From Salinibacter sp. 10B (GTDB lineage Bacteria; Bacteroidota; Rhodothermia; Rhodothermales; Salinibacteraceae), in the NCBI RefSeq assembly GCF_002954405.1, contig NZ_MQWC01000004.1, positions 3,762,613 to 3,826,612 of the forward strand: 64,000 bases of DNA, given 5' to 3'. Positions 45,393 through 53,877 of this stretch are shown one piece after another; positions within the stretch are counted from its first letter, which is position 1, and the number at the start of each line of letters is the position of its first letter. A model generated the notes under the pieces. That model worked only from the letters and a program-made list of their open reading frames with translations, ran no database searches and was not told where the DNA came from. The position numbers and the translations under genes were made by a program.

Positions 45393-46127
45393 TTACGTTT
45401 CGGAATACTGATAGAGATGAGCGAGGCGTTCCGGATCGGTGCCGATGACGTAGTGCAGCCAGAGGTAAAGGTTGCGGAGCTGCTGCTGGAGAGGCCCGTT
45501 TCGCCGAAAGCGCCGGGCCGAAGTCGTGACGGCAGTGTTCAGAAAGCGGAATCTCCCGTACGCGTCGAGTCGCGCGGCCATTTCCAGATCTTCGAACAGT
45601 GGCCAGTCCGGATAGCCACCGACGGCGTCAAATGCCTGTTGCGTTACGAACAGCCCGCGATCCCCAAAGCAGAGTCGAATCCAGGGCCATCGGGTACACC
45701 AGGCGTAGAATCGGAGCAGGGGAGTCGATTCGTCGAACTGGAGGCGAAACGTTCCGGCAGAAACGGACGGCAGACCGAGGGCGTGCCGAATCTGCGTCAG
45801 TCCGTCTGAGGGGAGGCGCGTGTCGGCGTGAAGGAAGAGGAGGTGGGAACCCGAGGCGGCTTCTGCCCCTCGGTTGAGCTGCGGGCCTCGCCCCTGGTTT
45901 GTGAGGAGTACCGAGGCCCCGGCGGATCGAGCGCGGTCGCGCGTCCCGTCGGTTGAGCCTCCATCCACGACAATGCACTCAAAGGGGGCGGACTGCTCCG
46001 TCAGATGACGCAGAGTAGCCTCTATGACGGAGGCTTCGTTGAGGGTGGGAATGATGATGGATACCAGGGGACGGTCCGGCACGTCGCAGGAGGCTCCAGG
46101 GAGAAGGTGTGCACGCAAGACGTACAC
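45393..46127 (-). CDS. Family 2 glycosyltransferase (TIGR04283-type)
   Basis: A 244-residue GT-A glycosyltransferase. Motifs are VSIIIPTLNEASVIEATL near residue 22, FECIVVDGGSTDGTRD near 48, LFLHADTRLP (the DxD-like step) near 97, and FGDRGLFVT near 151. This short group is often called TIGR04283 and has been linked to arsenosugar synthesis. No arsM or similar gene is in the window, so substrate is unknown. The gene follows the amidinotransferase-fold gene by 30 bases. Confidence 0.82.
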   Translation of the reverse strand: MYVLRAHLLPGASCDVPDRPLVSIIIPTLNEASVIEATLRHLTEQSAPFECIVVDGGSTDGTRDRARSAGASVLLTNQGRGPQLNRGAEAASGSHLLFLHADTRLPSDGLTQIRHALGLPSVSAGTFRLQFDESTPLLRFYAWCTRWPWIRLCFGDRGLFVTQQAFDAVGGYPDWPLFEDLEMAARLDAYGRFRFLNTAVTTSARRFRRNGPLQQQLRNLYLWLHYVIGTDPERLAHLYQYSET

Positions 46128-46157
46128 ACTCTCGCTCGTGGGAGCCGTTTCGTGTCT

Positions 46158-47051
46158 TTACCAGATCATCTGTTTCATGCAGAAGACCGAGCCACCGGAT
46201 TTGAGAAACTCACTGGTGTCCAATTCAATCGGCGAGAACCCTTCGGCCCGCAAGCGTTCAGTGGTTCCTTCACAGCCTTCTTGGATCAGAACGTGCTTCC
46301 CATCCGGGGAGTGGGCGTTGCAGGCGAATTGATGCCGGGCCTCCTCGTCTGGGGCCTCAATGACGGTATCGAAGCCCTGTTCTATGATCGCCCGGCTCTC
46401 GTCGTCGAAGGCCGCGGGCGCGACGAGCACGTGGTTCGAATCGAGGGGACAGAAGCAGGTATCCAGGTGGTAATAATCGGCATCCTGCAATTCGAGGAGC
46501 ACGACGGGGACGTCCAGAAGCTCGCTGAGGGCCTCGTAGGCGGCCGGCTCAGTTCGGAATCCATATCCACCCCAAAGCAAGAAACGCCCGGGATGCCAGA
46601 TTGCATCCCCCATTCCCTCAAAGTCAACGTCCAGGTCGTCCGGGAGCGTTTCGACCGCGTAGCCTTGCTCTGCGAACATTTCTCCGTAGTATGGGACCTC
46701 TTCCCGTCGCTGTTCGGCGTGCATGCGGCTCAGCACTACTCCGCGCCGATCCTGTTCCGGCTGGTAGAAGGGCAGCGTCTGGTTGGCACAGAATACCATA
46801 TCGGGGAGGCCGGGCCGACCATTCACAATGAGGGGCGACACGTCGAGCGCCGTGTACGTGGCCCGGAGTGCTTTCCACTGTTGGAAGGCCACCTCCTTGT
46901 TCACCGCTCCCACATTGTCGGACATGTGTGGATTGATCACGTACTCCACGTCGAAGTGTGTGGGGGTCGTGAGGACGACGCGATTCGGGCGAGGGAGAGA
47001 GGGAAGGTCCGAGAATTGGAAGTCAAGAGCATCCAGGGACGTGTAAACCAT
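46158..47051 (-). CDS. Amidinotransferase/dimethylarginine hydrolase-fold protein
   Basis: A 297-residue pentein-fold enzyme of the amidinotransferase/ADI/DDAH superfamily. Key segments are GLPDMVFCANQ (about 81-91, Asp/Asn substrate-binding), FEGMGDAIWHP near 144, YYHLDTCFCPLD (His195, Asp197) and SGGSVFCMKQ with the likely nucleophile Cys291. Enzymes here act on arginine or methylarginine, for example to make citrulline, or transfer the amidino group. The substrate cannot be read from the sequence. No ornithine carbamoyltransferase or carbamate kinase is adjacent, which argues against a classical arginine deiminase pathway. Confidence 0.8.
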   Translation of the reverse strand: MVYTSLDALDFQFSDLPSLPRPNRVVLTTPTHFDVEYVINPHMSDNVGAVNKEVAFQQWKALRATYTALDVSPLIVNGRPGLPDMVFCANQTLPFYQPEQDRRGVVLSRMHAEQRREEVPYYGEMFAEQGYAVETLPDDLDVDFEGMGDAIWHPGRFLLWGGYGFRTEPAAYEALSELLDVPVVLLELQDADYYHLDTCFCPLDSNHVLVAPAAFDDESRAIIEQGFDTVIEAPDEEARHQFACNAHSPDGKHVLIQEGCEGTTERLRAEGFSPIELDTSEFLKSGGSVFCMKQMIW

Positions 47052-47217
47052 GCGGGGGCGGGGGGATGGGTGGACAGCAATGGTGCGCTGAAAACGTACG
47101 GAAAATCCAGGCAGAATGTCTACGCTGTCGAGGGGCGAATGGCGCCTGGTCGCCGGGGTCCGGATTGTGGGACGGAGGAGATGAGGGCATGTGTACTCAC
47201 ATTCTTGTCCGGTCCCG

Positions 47218-48066
47218 TTAAAAATCTCGTGTCACAAACCAGTATGTAGTGCCAGCGTAGACCACTCCTCCGAAGATTAGAGAGGAGGTGAGCGGGTACC
47301 ACGAGTCCACGCTGCTTCCCTTTGCGAGGGCCGTTACGATTCCCGTGACCTCCGTAAAGTTGGGCAGGGCATGGTACAAGCCCCAGAACATCGGTTCGCC
47401 GACCGAACCGAGAAGCGGAGCAATCTCACTGGCGCCTGCCAGCACGAGCGATACAAAGATGAGCCCGTACGACACGATAAGGGCCAGGGCCGTGCTCTGG
47501 GTCCATACTCCCATGAGCATCACCGCGGCGTACATCACGCCGAACATGCCGATCACGATGAGGATGGAGAGGAGGAAACGGAAGTGCCAGACGCCCGACT
47601 TGATCGACATGATGAGCCACGTGCCGCCCATCAGGTAGATTGTGAGAACCGCGATGGCGGCCCACACCCCCAGAACATGTCCCGCAACGACCTGCATGCG
47701 GCTAACGGGCTTGGAGAGAAGCAACTCAATTCGGCCTGGCGCCTGCAGATCCGAGAAGAGAGATGCCGATGCGAAGAGGGAAAGCAGGATGCCCACCCAG
47801 TACGCCGCCCCGGCCACCACGGACTCGACCGCCACCACCACGCTCGAAAGTGACATTTGTGGGACCCCTTCCGGTCCCCCATTGGGCGTTTCCGCTTGTT
47901 GGCCGAAGAGGCGAAGGCCTTCGAGCGAGCCCTCTACCACTTCCAGGTTGAGTGCAAAGGTGATGACGAGGAGCACCAGCGAACTGATGATAAAAAGCCC
48001 AAGCACGATTTTCTTGGCCCACAGCTCGCGAAAGGTCATTTGCAGGAGGCCGTAGAGGGGACGCAT
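47218..48066 (-). CDS. ABC-2 type transporter permease
   Basis: A 282-residue membrane protein with six predicted segments (about 20-38, 80-105, 135-160, 165-190, 200-220 and 258-276). It has the NosY/ABC-2-type region SKPVSRMQVVAGHVLGVWAA. It would form an exporter with the ATPase upstream (gene at 48430-49383). The ATG at 48066 starts the family-like segment MRPLYGLLQMTFRELWAKKI. A 363-base gap separates the two, unusual for such partners. Substrate unknown. Confidence 0.82.
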   Translation of the reverse strand: MRPLYGLLQMTFRELWAKKIVLGLFIISSLVLLVITFALNLEVVEGSLEGLRLFGQQAETPNGGPEGVPQMSLSSVVVAVESVVAGAAYWVGILLSLFASASLFSDLQAPGRIELLLSKPVSRMQVVAGHVLGVWAAIAVLTIYLMGGTWLIMSIKSGVWHFRFLLSILIVIGMFGVMYAAVMLMGVWTQSTALALIVSYGLIFVSLVLAGASEIAPLLGSVGEPMFWGLYHALPNFTEVTGIVTALAKGSSVDSWYPLTSSLIFGGVVYAGTTYWFVTRDF

Positions 48067-48429
48067 CGCGTTTGCGGTGTATTGTTGAGAGGGTGGCGTG
48101 TGTAATACCAACTCCGCATGCTCCGTGGGAACTGAGCGGGTGGAGGGGGGGACGTGTAGGCGTGTTTAGCTGTCATCCATCCGAAGCCCCTGCTACGGGA
48201 TTCGGTATACGAGTGGACGTAGCGAGGAGGGGGCATCTCCTCGGACGCAGTGACGGCAGAGGCGTCGTTGAATGCCAGCATGGAGTACGTTGAGGAAGGA
48301 AGAGGGGGCAGGCCTAGCGACTACGCTGATCCGCAGGGAGCTCTTTTCCAAACTTCCCGTTCATCCTCACACGTGTATCCTTCCGGTAGCAGCACTCAGG
48401 GACATGGGCAGTCGTGATGTGGCGAGAGG
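48067..48429. other. 363-base gap between an ABC permease and its ATPase
   Basis: The two genes are on the same strand and likely work together, yet are unusually far apart. No frame here has a good start, composition or family match. A separate permease promoter is possible. Confidence 0.35.
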
Positions 48430-49383
48430 CTACGGCGCGGACTGCTCCTCGTCCACCACATCGATAAAGTAGTCCTCCAGCGAACGGCGGAGGGGAGTGA
48501 TCGATTCGATCTCGACGTCGGCCGAGCGGAGGTGGTCGAGGATGGCGTTCAGGGCCGGGCGATCCTCCGCGTGGGCACGGTAGGACTCAAGGTCAGGGGC
48601 GGAGGGAGCGTCGTGCGGCGAAGGTTCCAGCCCGGTGGTGTCGCGCAGCGATTCAGAGATTGGAGTGGTGACGAGGTCGTAGACACGCTCGACCGCCGTC
48701 AGCTCCTGGATTTTGCCTTCGCGTACCACCTCTCCGTCTCGCAGGATGGCGATCCGGGAGCACACCTTTTCGACTTCCGAGAGCAGGTGCGAGTTGAGGA
48801 AGACAGTTGCTCCATTGTCCCGCATTTCCAGTACGAGGTCGCGAATGGCACGGCGTCCCACTGGGTCGACGCCGGAGGTTGGTTCGTCTAGGAACAGAAG
48901 GTCCGGGTCATTCAGAAGGGCCTGGGCGAGTCCGAGGCGCTGCAACATTCCTTTGGAGAAGGTCTTGACCTTCGTGTCGGCCCGGTTGGCCAGACCCACC
49001 CGCTGTAAGAGATCCGGTACCCGAGTGGCGCGGGTACGGCTTGGCACGTCCGCCAACTGGCCGTACAGGTGCAGCGTCTTTTCGGCCGTTAGAAATCCGG
49101 GAAAGCGATGATTTTCGGGCAGAAAGCCGATGCGGTCTCGGGCACCGGGCTGTCGGGCCGGGGTGCCGAAGAGCTCGGCGGTGCCATCCGAGGGATGAAC
49201 GAGGCCGAGAAGAATCTTGACAAGTGTGGTTTTTCCGGCCCCGTTCGGACCCAAAAGCCCAAAAATCTCGCCCTGCTCCACGTCCAGGGAGACGCCGTTG
49301 AGGGCATCAACCGTAGAGCGACCGAGCAGTCCCGTTCGGTACGTTTTCGAGAGATCGGAGACAGAGAGAGCGGCCGTGGCCAT
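48430..49383 (-). CDS. ABC transporter ATP-binding protein
   Basis: A 317-residue ATPase. Walker A GPNGAGKTTL is near residue 45, the signature-like FSKGMLQRLGLAQALL near 137 and Walker B DLLFLDEPTSGVD near 158, with an H-loop-type LNSHLLSEVE near 195. The C-terminal 80 residues are an acidic extension, also seen in NatA/NosF-type exporters. It lies 17 bases from mscS upstream and pairs with the permease at 47218-48066. Confidence 0.92.
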   Translation of the reverse strand: MATAALSVSDLSKTYRTGLLGRSTVDALNGVSLDVEQGEIFGLLGPNGAGKTTLVKILLGLVHPSDGTAELFGTPARQPGARDRIGFLPENHRFPGFLTAEKTLHLYGQLADVPSRTRATRVPDLLQRVGLANRADTKVKTFSKGMLQRLGLAQALLNDPDLLFLDEPTSGVDPVGRRAIRDLVLEMRDNGATVFLNSHLLSEVEKVCSRIAILRDGEVVREGKIQELTAVERVYDLVTTPISESLRDTTGLEPSPHDAPSAPDLESYRAHAEDRPALNAILDHLRSADVEIESITPLRRSLEDYFIDVVDEEQSAP

Positions 49384-49400
49384 AGCGGGAGAAGAAGTGG

Positions 49401-50369
49401 TTAGTCCGCGCCTTCGGACGCGGAATCATCGGAAGTGGGGGAGGGGACCGATTCGGGCGTGCGGGTCGGGCCGGAGGCATCGTCGATCGTGTGCACGGTG
49501 CGCTGCGGGAAGGGGATCTCGACGCCCCGCTCGTCAAACGCCCGCTTGAGTCGCTGACGGAGTTCACGCTCGGCGGCATACTGCTCGCCGGGCGTCACCT
49601 GCACGACGATCCGCGCGGTGACCGATGAATCGCCAAAGTCCATAAGCCCCTGCACGTGGGGGGCCTCTTCTAGAAGAATGTCGGAGTGTTCCTCGGCCCA
49701 GTCCTTCGCTACCTGCTCCATGATGGGCAGAATGGCGTCCACGTCCTGCTCGTAGCTGAGGCCGACCGGCACGATGACGCGGGCCCAGTCGAAGCTCTTG
49801 TTGCCGAACGTGCGAATCTCTCCTGCCGGAATCATGACGAGCTCGCCGTCAAACTTGCGCACCTTGATTAGCCGCACGCCGATTTCTTCCACGGTGCCAA
49901 CCGTGCCGCCAATGTTCACGAGGTTGCCGACGCGGATGATGTCGTCGAACAGCAGGAAGACCCCCCCGATGACGTCTTTCACCAGCGTTTGGGCCCCGAA
50001 ACCGATGGCCAGCCCGGCCACGCCCGCCGTCGCAATGAGCGCCCCCACGTCCAGCCCCACTTCGCTGAGAATCATGATGGTAACGATGGGCCACACCACG
50101 TACTGGGCGGAGGACTGGATGAGGTTGCTCAGTGTGGCGGCGCGTTGCCGGCGCGGATCGCTCGCGTCGACGTCTTCGAACCGGGCCATCCATCGGGTCG
50201 TGGCCTGGGTCACGAGGCGGAGGGCCACCAGTCCCACGACGATAATCACCGCAATCCGGAGTCCTCCAACGACGAGGGGTTGCCAGTACTCCAGGCTGAG
50301 GTAGGATTGCAGGAGGATGGGGCCGGCCGCTCCGATCATAGAAAAAAGAGAGGAGATCGAAGAAAGCAT
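49401..50369 (-). CDS. MscS-family mechanosensitive channel
   Basis: A 322-residue small-conductance mechanosensitive channel. Three membrane segments occur at about 30-55, 85-105 and 108-130 (counted from the ATG at 50369). The pore helix and the conserved middle domain are visible: VAGLAIGFGAQTLVKDVIGGVFLLFDD, quoted as GLAIGFGAQTLVKDVIGGV, and VGNLVNIGGTVGTVEEIGVR. The channel opens on membrane tension to release solutes on hypo-osmotic shock. The C-terminus is long and acidic. Expression with the ABC ATPase is likely since the gap is only 17 bases. Confidence 0.9.
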   Translation of the reverse strand: MLSSISSLFSMIGAAGPILLQSYLSLEYWQPLVVGGLRIAVIIVVGLVALRLVTQATTRWMARFEDVDASDPRRQRAATLSNLIQSSAQYVVWPIVTIMILSEVGLDVGALIATAGVAGLAIGFGAQTLVKDVIGGVFLLFDDIIRVGNLVNIGGTVGTVEEIGVRLIKVRKFDGELVMIPAGEIRTFGNKSFDWARVIVPVGLSYEQDVDAILPIMEQVAKDWAEEHSDILLEEAPHVQGLMDFGDSSVTARIVVQVTPGEQYAAERELRQRLKRAFDERGVEIPFPQRTVHTIDDASGPTRTPESVPSPTSDDSASEGAD

Positions 50370-50468
50370 CCTGATGGGAGCGACGAGCAGTGAAAAATGA
50401 GCGGCGGTTACGTTCCTCCCCACCTTCTTGAGGCATGACAACCTCGACCGAGCCGTCCGGACGCAACA

Positions 50469-51665
50469 CTATGCATCCGAAAGTGCCGCAATGCCTGGCA
50501 GTTCCGCACCTTCGAGCAGCGTAAGCATTGCCCCGCCACCGGTAGACACGTGGCTGATGCGGTCGGTAAAGCCGGAGCGGCTGAGGGCCGAGACGGAGTC
50601 TCCACCGCCCACGACCGAAAAGGCGCCGTCGTCGGTCGCGTCGGCCACTGCTTCGGCAATTTCCATGGTGCCCTTGGCGAACTGCTCAATTTCAAAGACG
50701 CCCATCGGACCGTTCCACACAATGGTTTTTGCGTCCGAGAGGGCCTCGCGGTACGTATCAACAGTCGCCGGGCCAATGTCGAGGCCCATCAGGTCCTCCG
50801 GAATGTTGTCCTCAACGACAGACGCTTCGGCGTCTTCGTCGAGATCGTCGGCCACCACGTGGTCGTTGGGGAGCACAATGCGGCCGTCTGCCTCCTTGAA
50901 CAAGGACTCGGCAGTGTCGAGCCGATCTTCCTCCACCCGGGACCGGCCCACCTCCCGACCCAACGCCTTGAGAAAGGTGTAGCTCATGGCGCCCCCGATG
51001 AGCAGGTGGTCGGCCGTTTTGCTGAGGGCACGGATTGTCCCGAGCTTATCAGACACCTTTGCTCCTCCGAGAATGGCGACCATTGGATGGTCGGGAGTGT
51101 CGCGGACGCGCGTGAGGGCCTCAATCTCTGACTCCATGAGGCGTCCCATGGCGGCGGTGTCCACATATTTTGCCACGCCCGCCGTGGAGGCATGCGCGCG
51201 ATGGGCGGCCCCAAAGGCGTCGTTCACGTAGATATCGGCGAGGGCGGCGAGGGCCTTCGAAAACTCCTCGTCGTTGGCCTTTTCCCCGGGGTCAAAGCGC
51301 GTATTTTCCAGCAGGATCACGCTGCCGTCATTCATGCCGGCAATAACCTCTTCGACGGTGTCTCCCACCGTGTTGCTCGAAAAACGAACCCGCTCATCGA
51401 GCAGCGTGCCGAGATGGTCGGCCACGGCGGCGAGGCTCAGGTCAGGGTTTGGTTGTCCGCCGGGACGGCCGAGATGACTGATAAGAATGACCTTTCCCTT
51501 GTTGTCCAGGACGTGGCGGATGGTAGGAAGGGCAGCGCGGATGCGGGTATCGTCGGCCACGGTGGGGCTGCCGTCCTCGGAGGTGTCGAGGGGGACGTTG
51601 AAGTCCACCCGGATCAGCACCCGTTGACCGCGAACGTCGATGTCGTCGAGCGTGAGCTTCGGCAT
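50469..51665 (-). CDS. pgk: Phosphoglycerate kinase
   Basis: A glycolytic enzyme that transfers phosphate between 1,3-bisphosphoglycerate and ADP. The 398-residue length is normal. Motifs include RVLIRVDFNVPL near residue 14, LISHLGRPGG near 60, VNDAFGAAHRAHAS near 155, ILGGAKVSDKL near 200 and VVGGGDSVSAL near 365. It is downstream of gap on the same strand, with a terminator-like hairpin between. Confidence 0.96.
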   Translation of the reverse strand: MPKLTLDDIDVRGQRVLIRVDFNVPLDTSEDGSPTVADDTRIRAALPTIRHVLDNKGKVILISHLGRPGGQPNPDLSLAAVADHLGTLLDERVRFSSNTVGDTVEEVIAGMNDGSVILLENTRFDPGEKANDEEFSKALAALADIYVNDAFGAAHRAHASTAGVAKYVDTAAMGRLMESEIEALTRVRDTPDHPMVAILGGAKVSDKLGTIRALSKTADHLLIGGAMSYTFLKALGREVGRSRVEEDRLDTAESLFKEADGRIVLPNDHVVADDLDEDAEASVVEDNIPEDLMGLDIGPATVDTYREALSDAKTIVWNGPMGVFEIEQFAKGTMEIAEAVADATDDGAFSVVGGGDSVSALSRSGFTDRISHVSTGGGAMLTLLEGAELPGIAALSDA

Positions 51666-51701
51666 GGGGCAAAAGACGTAAATCGACAGAAACGAAAAGA
51701 G

Positions 51702-51732
51702 GCCGCACCGTCCGTTTGGAGGACGGTGCGGC
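51702..51732 (-). terminator. Hairpin between gap and pgk
   Basis: On the minus strand GCCGCACCGTCC pairs with GGACGGTGCGGC (12 perfect base pairs, 7-base loop), followed by CTCTTTTC. It probably ends or attenuates the gap transcript before pgk. Confidence 0.8.
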
Positions 51733-51761
51733 GCAGTGGCGTGAGGACCAACTCGTTGGCG

Positions 51762-52769
51762 TTACGCAGCCTCGACCAGTTTCTCGACGAGGTCCACGGT
51801 CCGGTTGGCGTATCCCCACTCATTGTCGTACCAGCCCACGACCTTCACCAGCGAGCCGTTGGTTGCGGACCAGGGAGCGTCGTAGATGCAGGAGTGAGGG
51901 TTGTGGATAATGTCGCGCGAGACGATGGGATCGTCGCTGTACGCAAGAATGCCCTCCAGTTCGCCGTTGGCGGCATCCTTGAAGGCTGCATCCACGTCCT
52001 TAGCGGTTACGTCCTGCTCCACCGAGGCGGTGAGGTCGGTTACCGAGCCGTCGGGCGTAGGCACGCGCATGGCCATCCCATCCAGCTTGCCGTCGAGGTG
52101 GGGCAGGACGTCGCCCACGGCCTTCGCGGCACCAGTTGTGGTCGGAATGATAGATTCAGCAGCGGTGCGGGCACGGCGGAGGTCGCTGTGCGGTCCGTCC
52201 AGAATGTTCTGGGAGGAAGTGTAGGCGTGCACCGTCGTCATGAGGCCATTTTCCACCCCAAACGCATCGTCGAGCACCTTCACGAGCGGGGCGAGGCAGT
52301 TGGTCGTACAACTGGCGTTGGACACCACTTCCTCGTCGCCAGTAATCACGTCGTCGTTGACTCCGAGGACAACGGTCGCATCCACCTCGCTCTTGGCCGG
52401 AGCGCTGATGACAACCTTCTCCGCGCCGGCGTCCAGGTGCATGGCCGCCTTGTCTCGGGTTCGGAACACACCGGTCGACTCAATCACGACCTCGGCTCCC
52501 AGGTCGCCCCAGGGCAGCTTTGTGGGGTCCTTTTCGCTAAAGACCGGGAACCGGTCCCCGTCAACCACAAGCGCATCGCCGTCCAGCTCCACGTCGCCGG
52601 GGTACTGGCCGTGTGTGGTGTCGTACTGAAACAACGTAGCCAGGGTCTCGGCGTCGGTTAGGTCGTTTACCCCAACGATGTCGAAGTTGTGATCGTCGCG
52701 CTCAAGAATGGCACGGAAACAGAGACGGCCGATCCGGCCGAATCCATTGATGCCGAGTTTGATAGACAT
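51762..52769 (-). CDS. gap: Glyceraldehyde-3-phosphate dehydrogenase
   Basis: A glycolytic NAD-dependent dehydrogenase. The 335-residue protein begins MSIKLGINGFGRIGRL and its nucleotide-binding VGVND (Asp near 36) favours NAD. The catalytic Cys154 lies in SNASCTTNCLAP, followed by the HAYTSSQNILDGPH segment. Start is the ATG at 52769, not a longer frame upstream. The next gene on the strand is pgk. Confidence 0.97.
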   Translation of the reverse strand: MSIKLGINGFGRIGRLCFRAILERDDHNFDIVGVNDLTDAETLATLFQYDTTHGQYPGDVELDGDALVVDGDRFPVFSEKDPTKLPWGDLGAEVVIESTGVFRTRDKAAMHLDAGAEKVVISAPAKSEVDATVVLGVNDDVITGDEEVVSNASCTTNCLAPLVKVLDDAFGVENGLMTTVHAYTSSQNILDGPHSDLRRARTAAESIIPTTTGAAKAVGDVLPHLDGKLDGMAMRVPTPDGSVTDLTASVEQDVTAKDVDAAFKDAANGELEGILAYSDDPIVSRDIIHNPHSCIYDAPWSATNGSLVKVVGWYDNEWGYANRTVDLVEKLVEAA

Positions 52770-53091
52770 AGGCAGTTCCGGTCTAGTTTCGGAAAACGTC
52801 GGTTTGAAGCAGCGGCACAAGGGGTGCAGCGTACAATTCCTGCACAAGATACCATCCGTTAAGAAAGGGGCAACGGGTGGGTGTCGCAAGTCCCAAGTTA
52901 TAAAATATCAGCAAGTCGACTTGATAAAGATCACATGCAAAACCATGACCCTCGGAGGGCGGCGGTGGCCCACAGGAAACGAACGAGAAGCGGCGCGTTA
53001 AAGCGCAACTGCCCGTTTTGATCGCCCTCATCGTGAGGGCAAGGTTCACCGTAGAAGCCCTTTCGGACTATTTTCCCGCTGTTTTCCGAAT
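52770..53091. other. 322-base divergent intergenic region
   Basis: It separates gap (minus) from the TPR gene (plus) and must hold both promoters. No named motif is seen. A stretch near 52920-52940 is A/T-rich. Confidence 0.35.
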
Positions 53092-53802
53092 ATGACTGCC
53101 CTGAAAACGCCCGAGAAAACGTCGCGTCGCCAAGAGCTTCGGCAAAACATGCTCGTCGAGCTTTATGGGCGACTCCTACTCTTTTATGAAGACAACCGAC
53201 AGCTTGTCTATGGCCTCGGTGTGGCCCTTCTCGCTCTTATTTTGGCCATTCCGGGGTACATGTATTATCACCAGCAGCAGTCTCAGCAGGCAAACCAGAT
53301 GCTGGGGCAGATTCTGCCGACCTACGAGCAGGGCAATTACGACCAGGCCCTGAATGGGACGGCCCAGGCTGCCGGTCTCTTGACCATTGCCGACGAGTAC
53401 AGCGGGACCGATGCTGGCAATCTCGCAGCCTTTTACGCGGCCAGCGCCCTATACGAGCAGGAGGAGTATGATCGTGCGCTAACGTATTACCAGCAGTTCG
53501 AGAAGGAGAATGACTTCATCGGGGCTAGCGCCTACGCTGCCGAGGCCTCCATTTATGAGAATCAGGGCGAGCTGGAGACGGCGGCCCGTCACTACGAACA
53601 GGCAGCCTCACAGTACGACAACAAGCTAACAGCGCCCCGCTACCTTTTGGAAGCGGGACAGGCCTACGAGGAGGCTGGCAATTATCAGGCGGCCGAGGAG
53701 GCCTACCAGAAAATCAAAGAGGACTATCCGGACGCGGAACAGGCGAATGCAGTCGATCGCTACCTGGCCCGTGTGCGAGCGCGCCAGCAGTCGAACTCTT
53801 GA
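53092..53802 (+). CDS. Membrane-anchored TPR protein (YfgM-like layout)
   Basis: A 236-residue protein with a single membrane segment (about 38-57, LVYGLGVALLALILAIPGYMY) near a cytoplasmic N-terminus. Several tetratricopeptide repeats follow in the extracytoplasmic part, for example SALYEQEEYDRALTYYQQFE, quoted as YEQEEYDRALTYYQQFE (about 120-140), and AGQAYEEAGNYQAAEEAYQKI. The layout resembles YfgM, which helps the Sec translocon, but the assignment rests on layout only. It is followed by the sigma-54 regulator gene after 75 bases. Confidence 0.72.
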   Translation: MTALKTPEKTSRRQELRQNMLVELYGRLLLFYEDNRQLVYGLGVALLALILAIPGYMYYHQQQSQQANQMLGQILPTYEQGNYDQALNGTAQAAGLLTIADEYSGTDAGNLAAFYAASALYEQEEYDRALTYYQQFEKENDFIGASAYAAEASIYENQGELETAARHYEQAASQYDNKLTAPRYLLEAGQAYEEAGNYQAAEEAYQKIKEDYPDAEQANAVDRYLARVRARQQSNS

Positions 53803-53877
53803 TCCCCTCCGGCGGCGGAATGCTGGCGAGGCGCCGTTGTCCATCGTTGTCTCTTCTGCCCTGGCTTTCCTGCTGTT

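Noticed and set aside
46005-47249. Long plus-strand frame of 414 codons
   Set aside because: It covers the glycosyltransferase and amidinotransferase-fold genes on the opposite strand, which show clear motifs.
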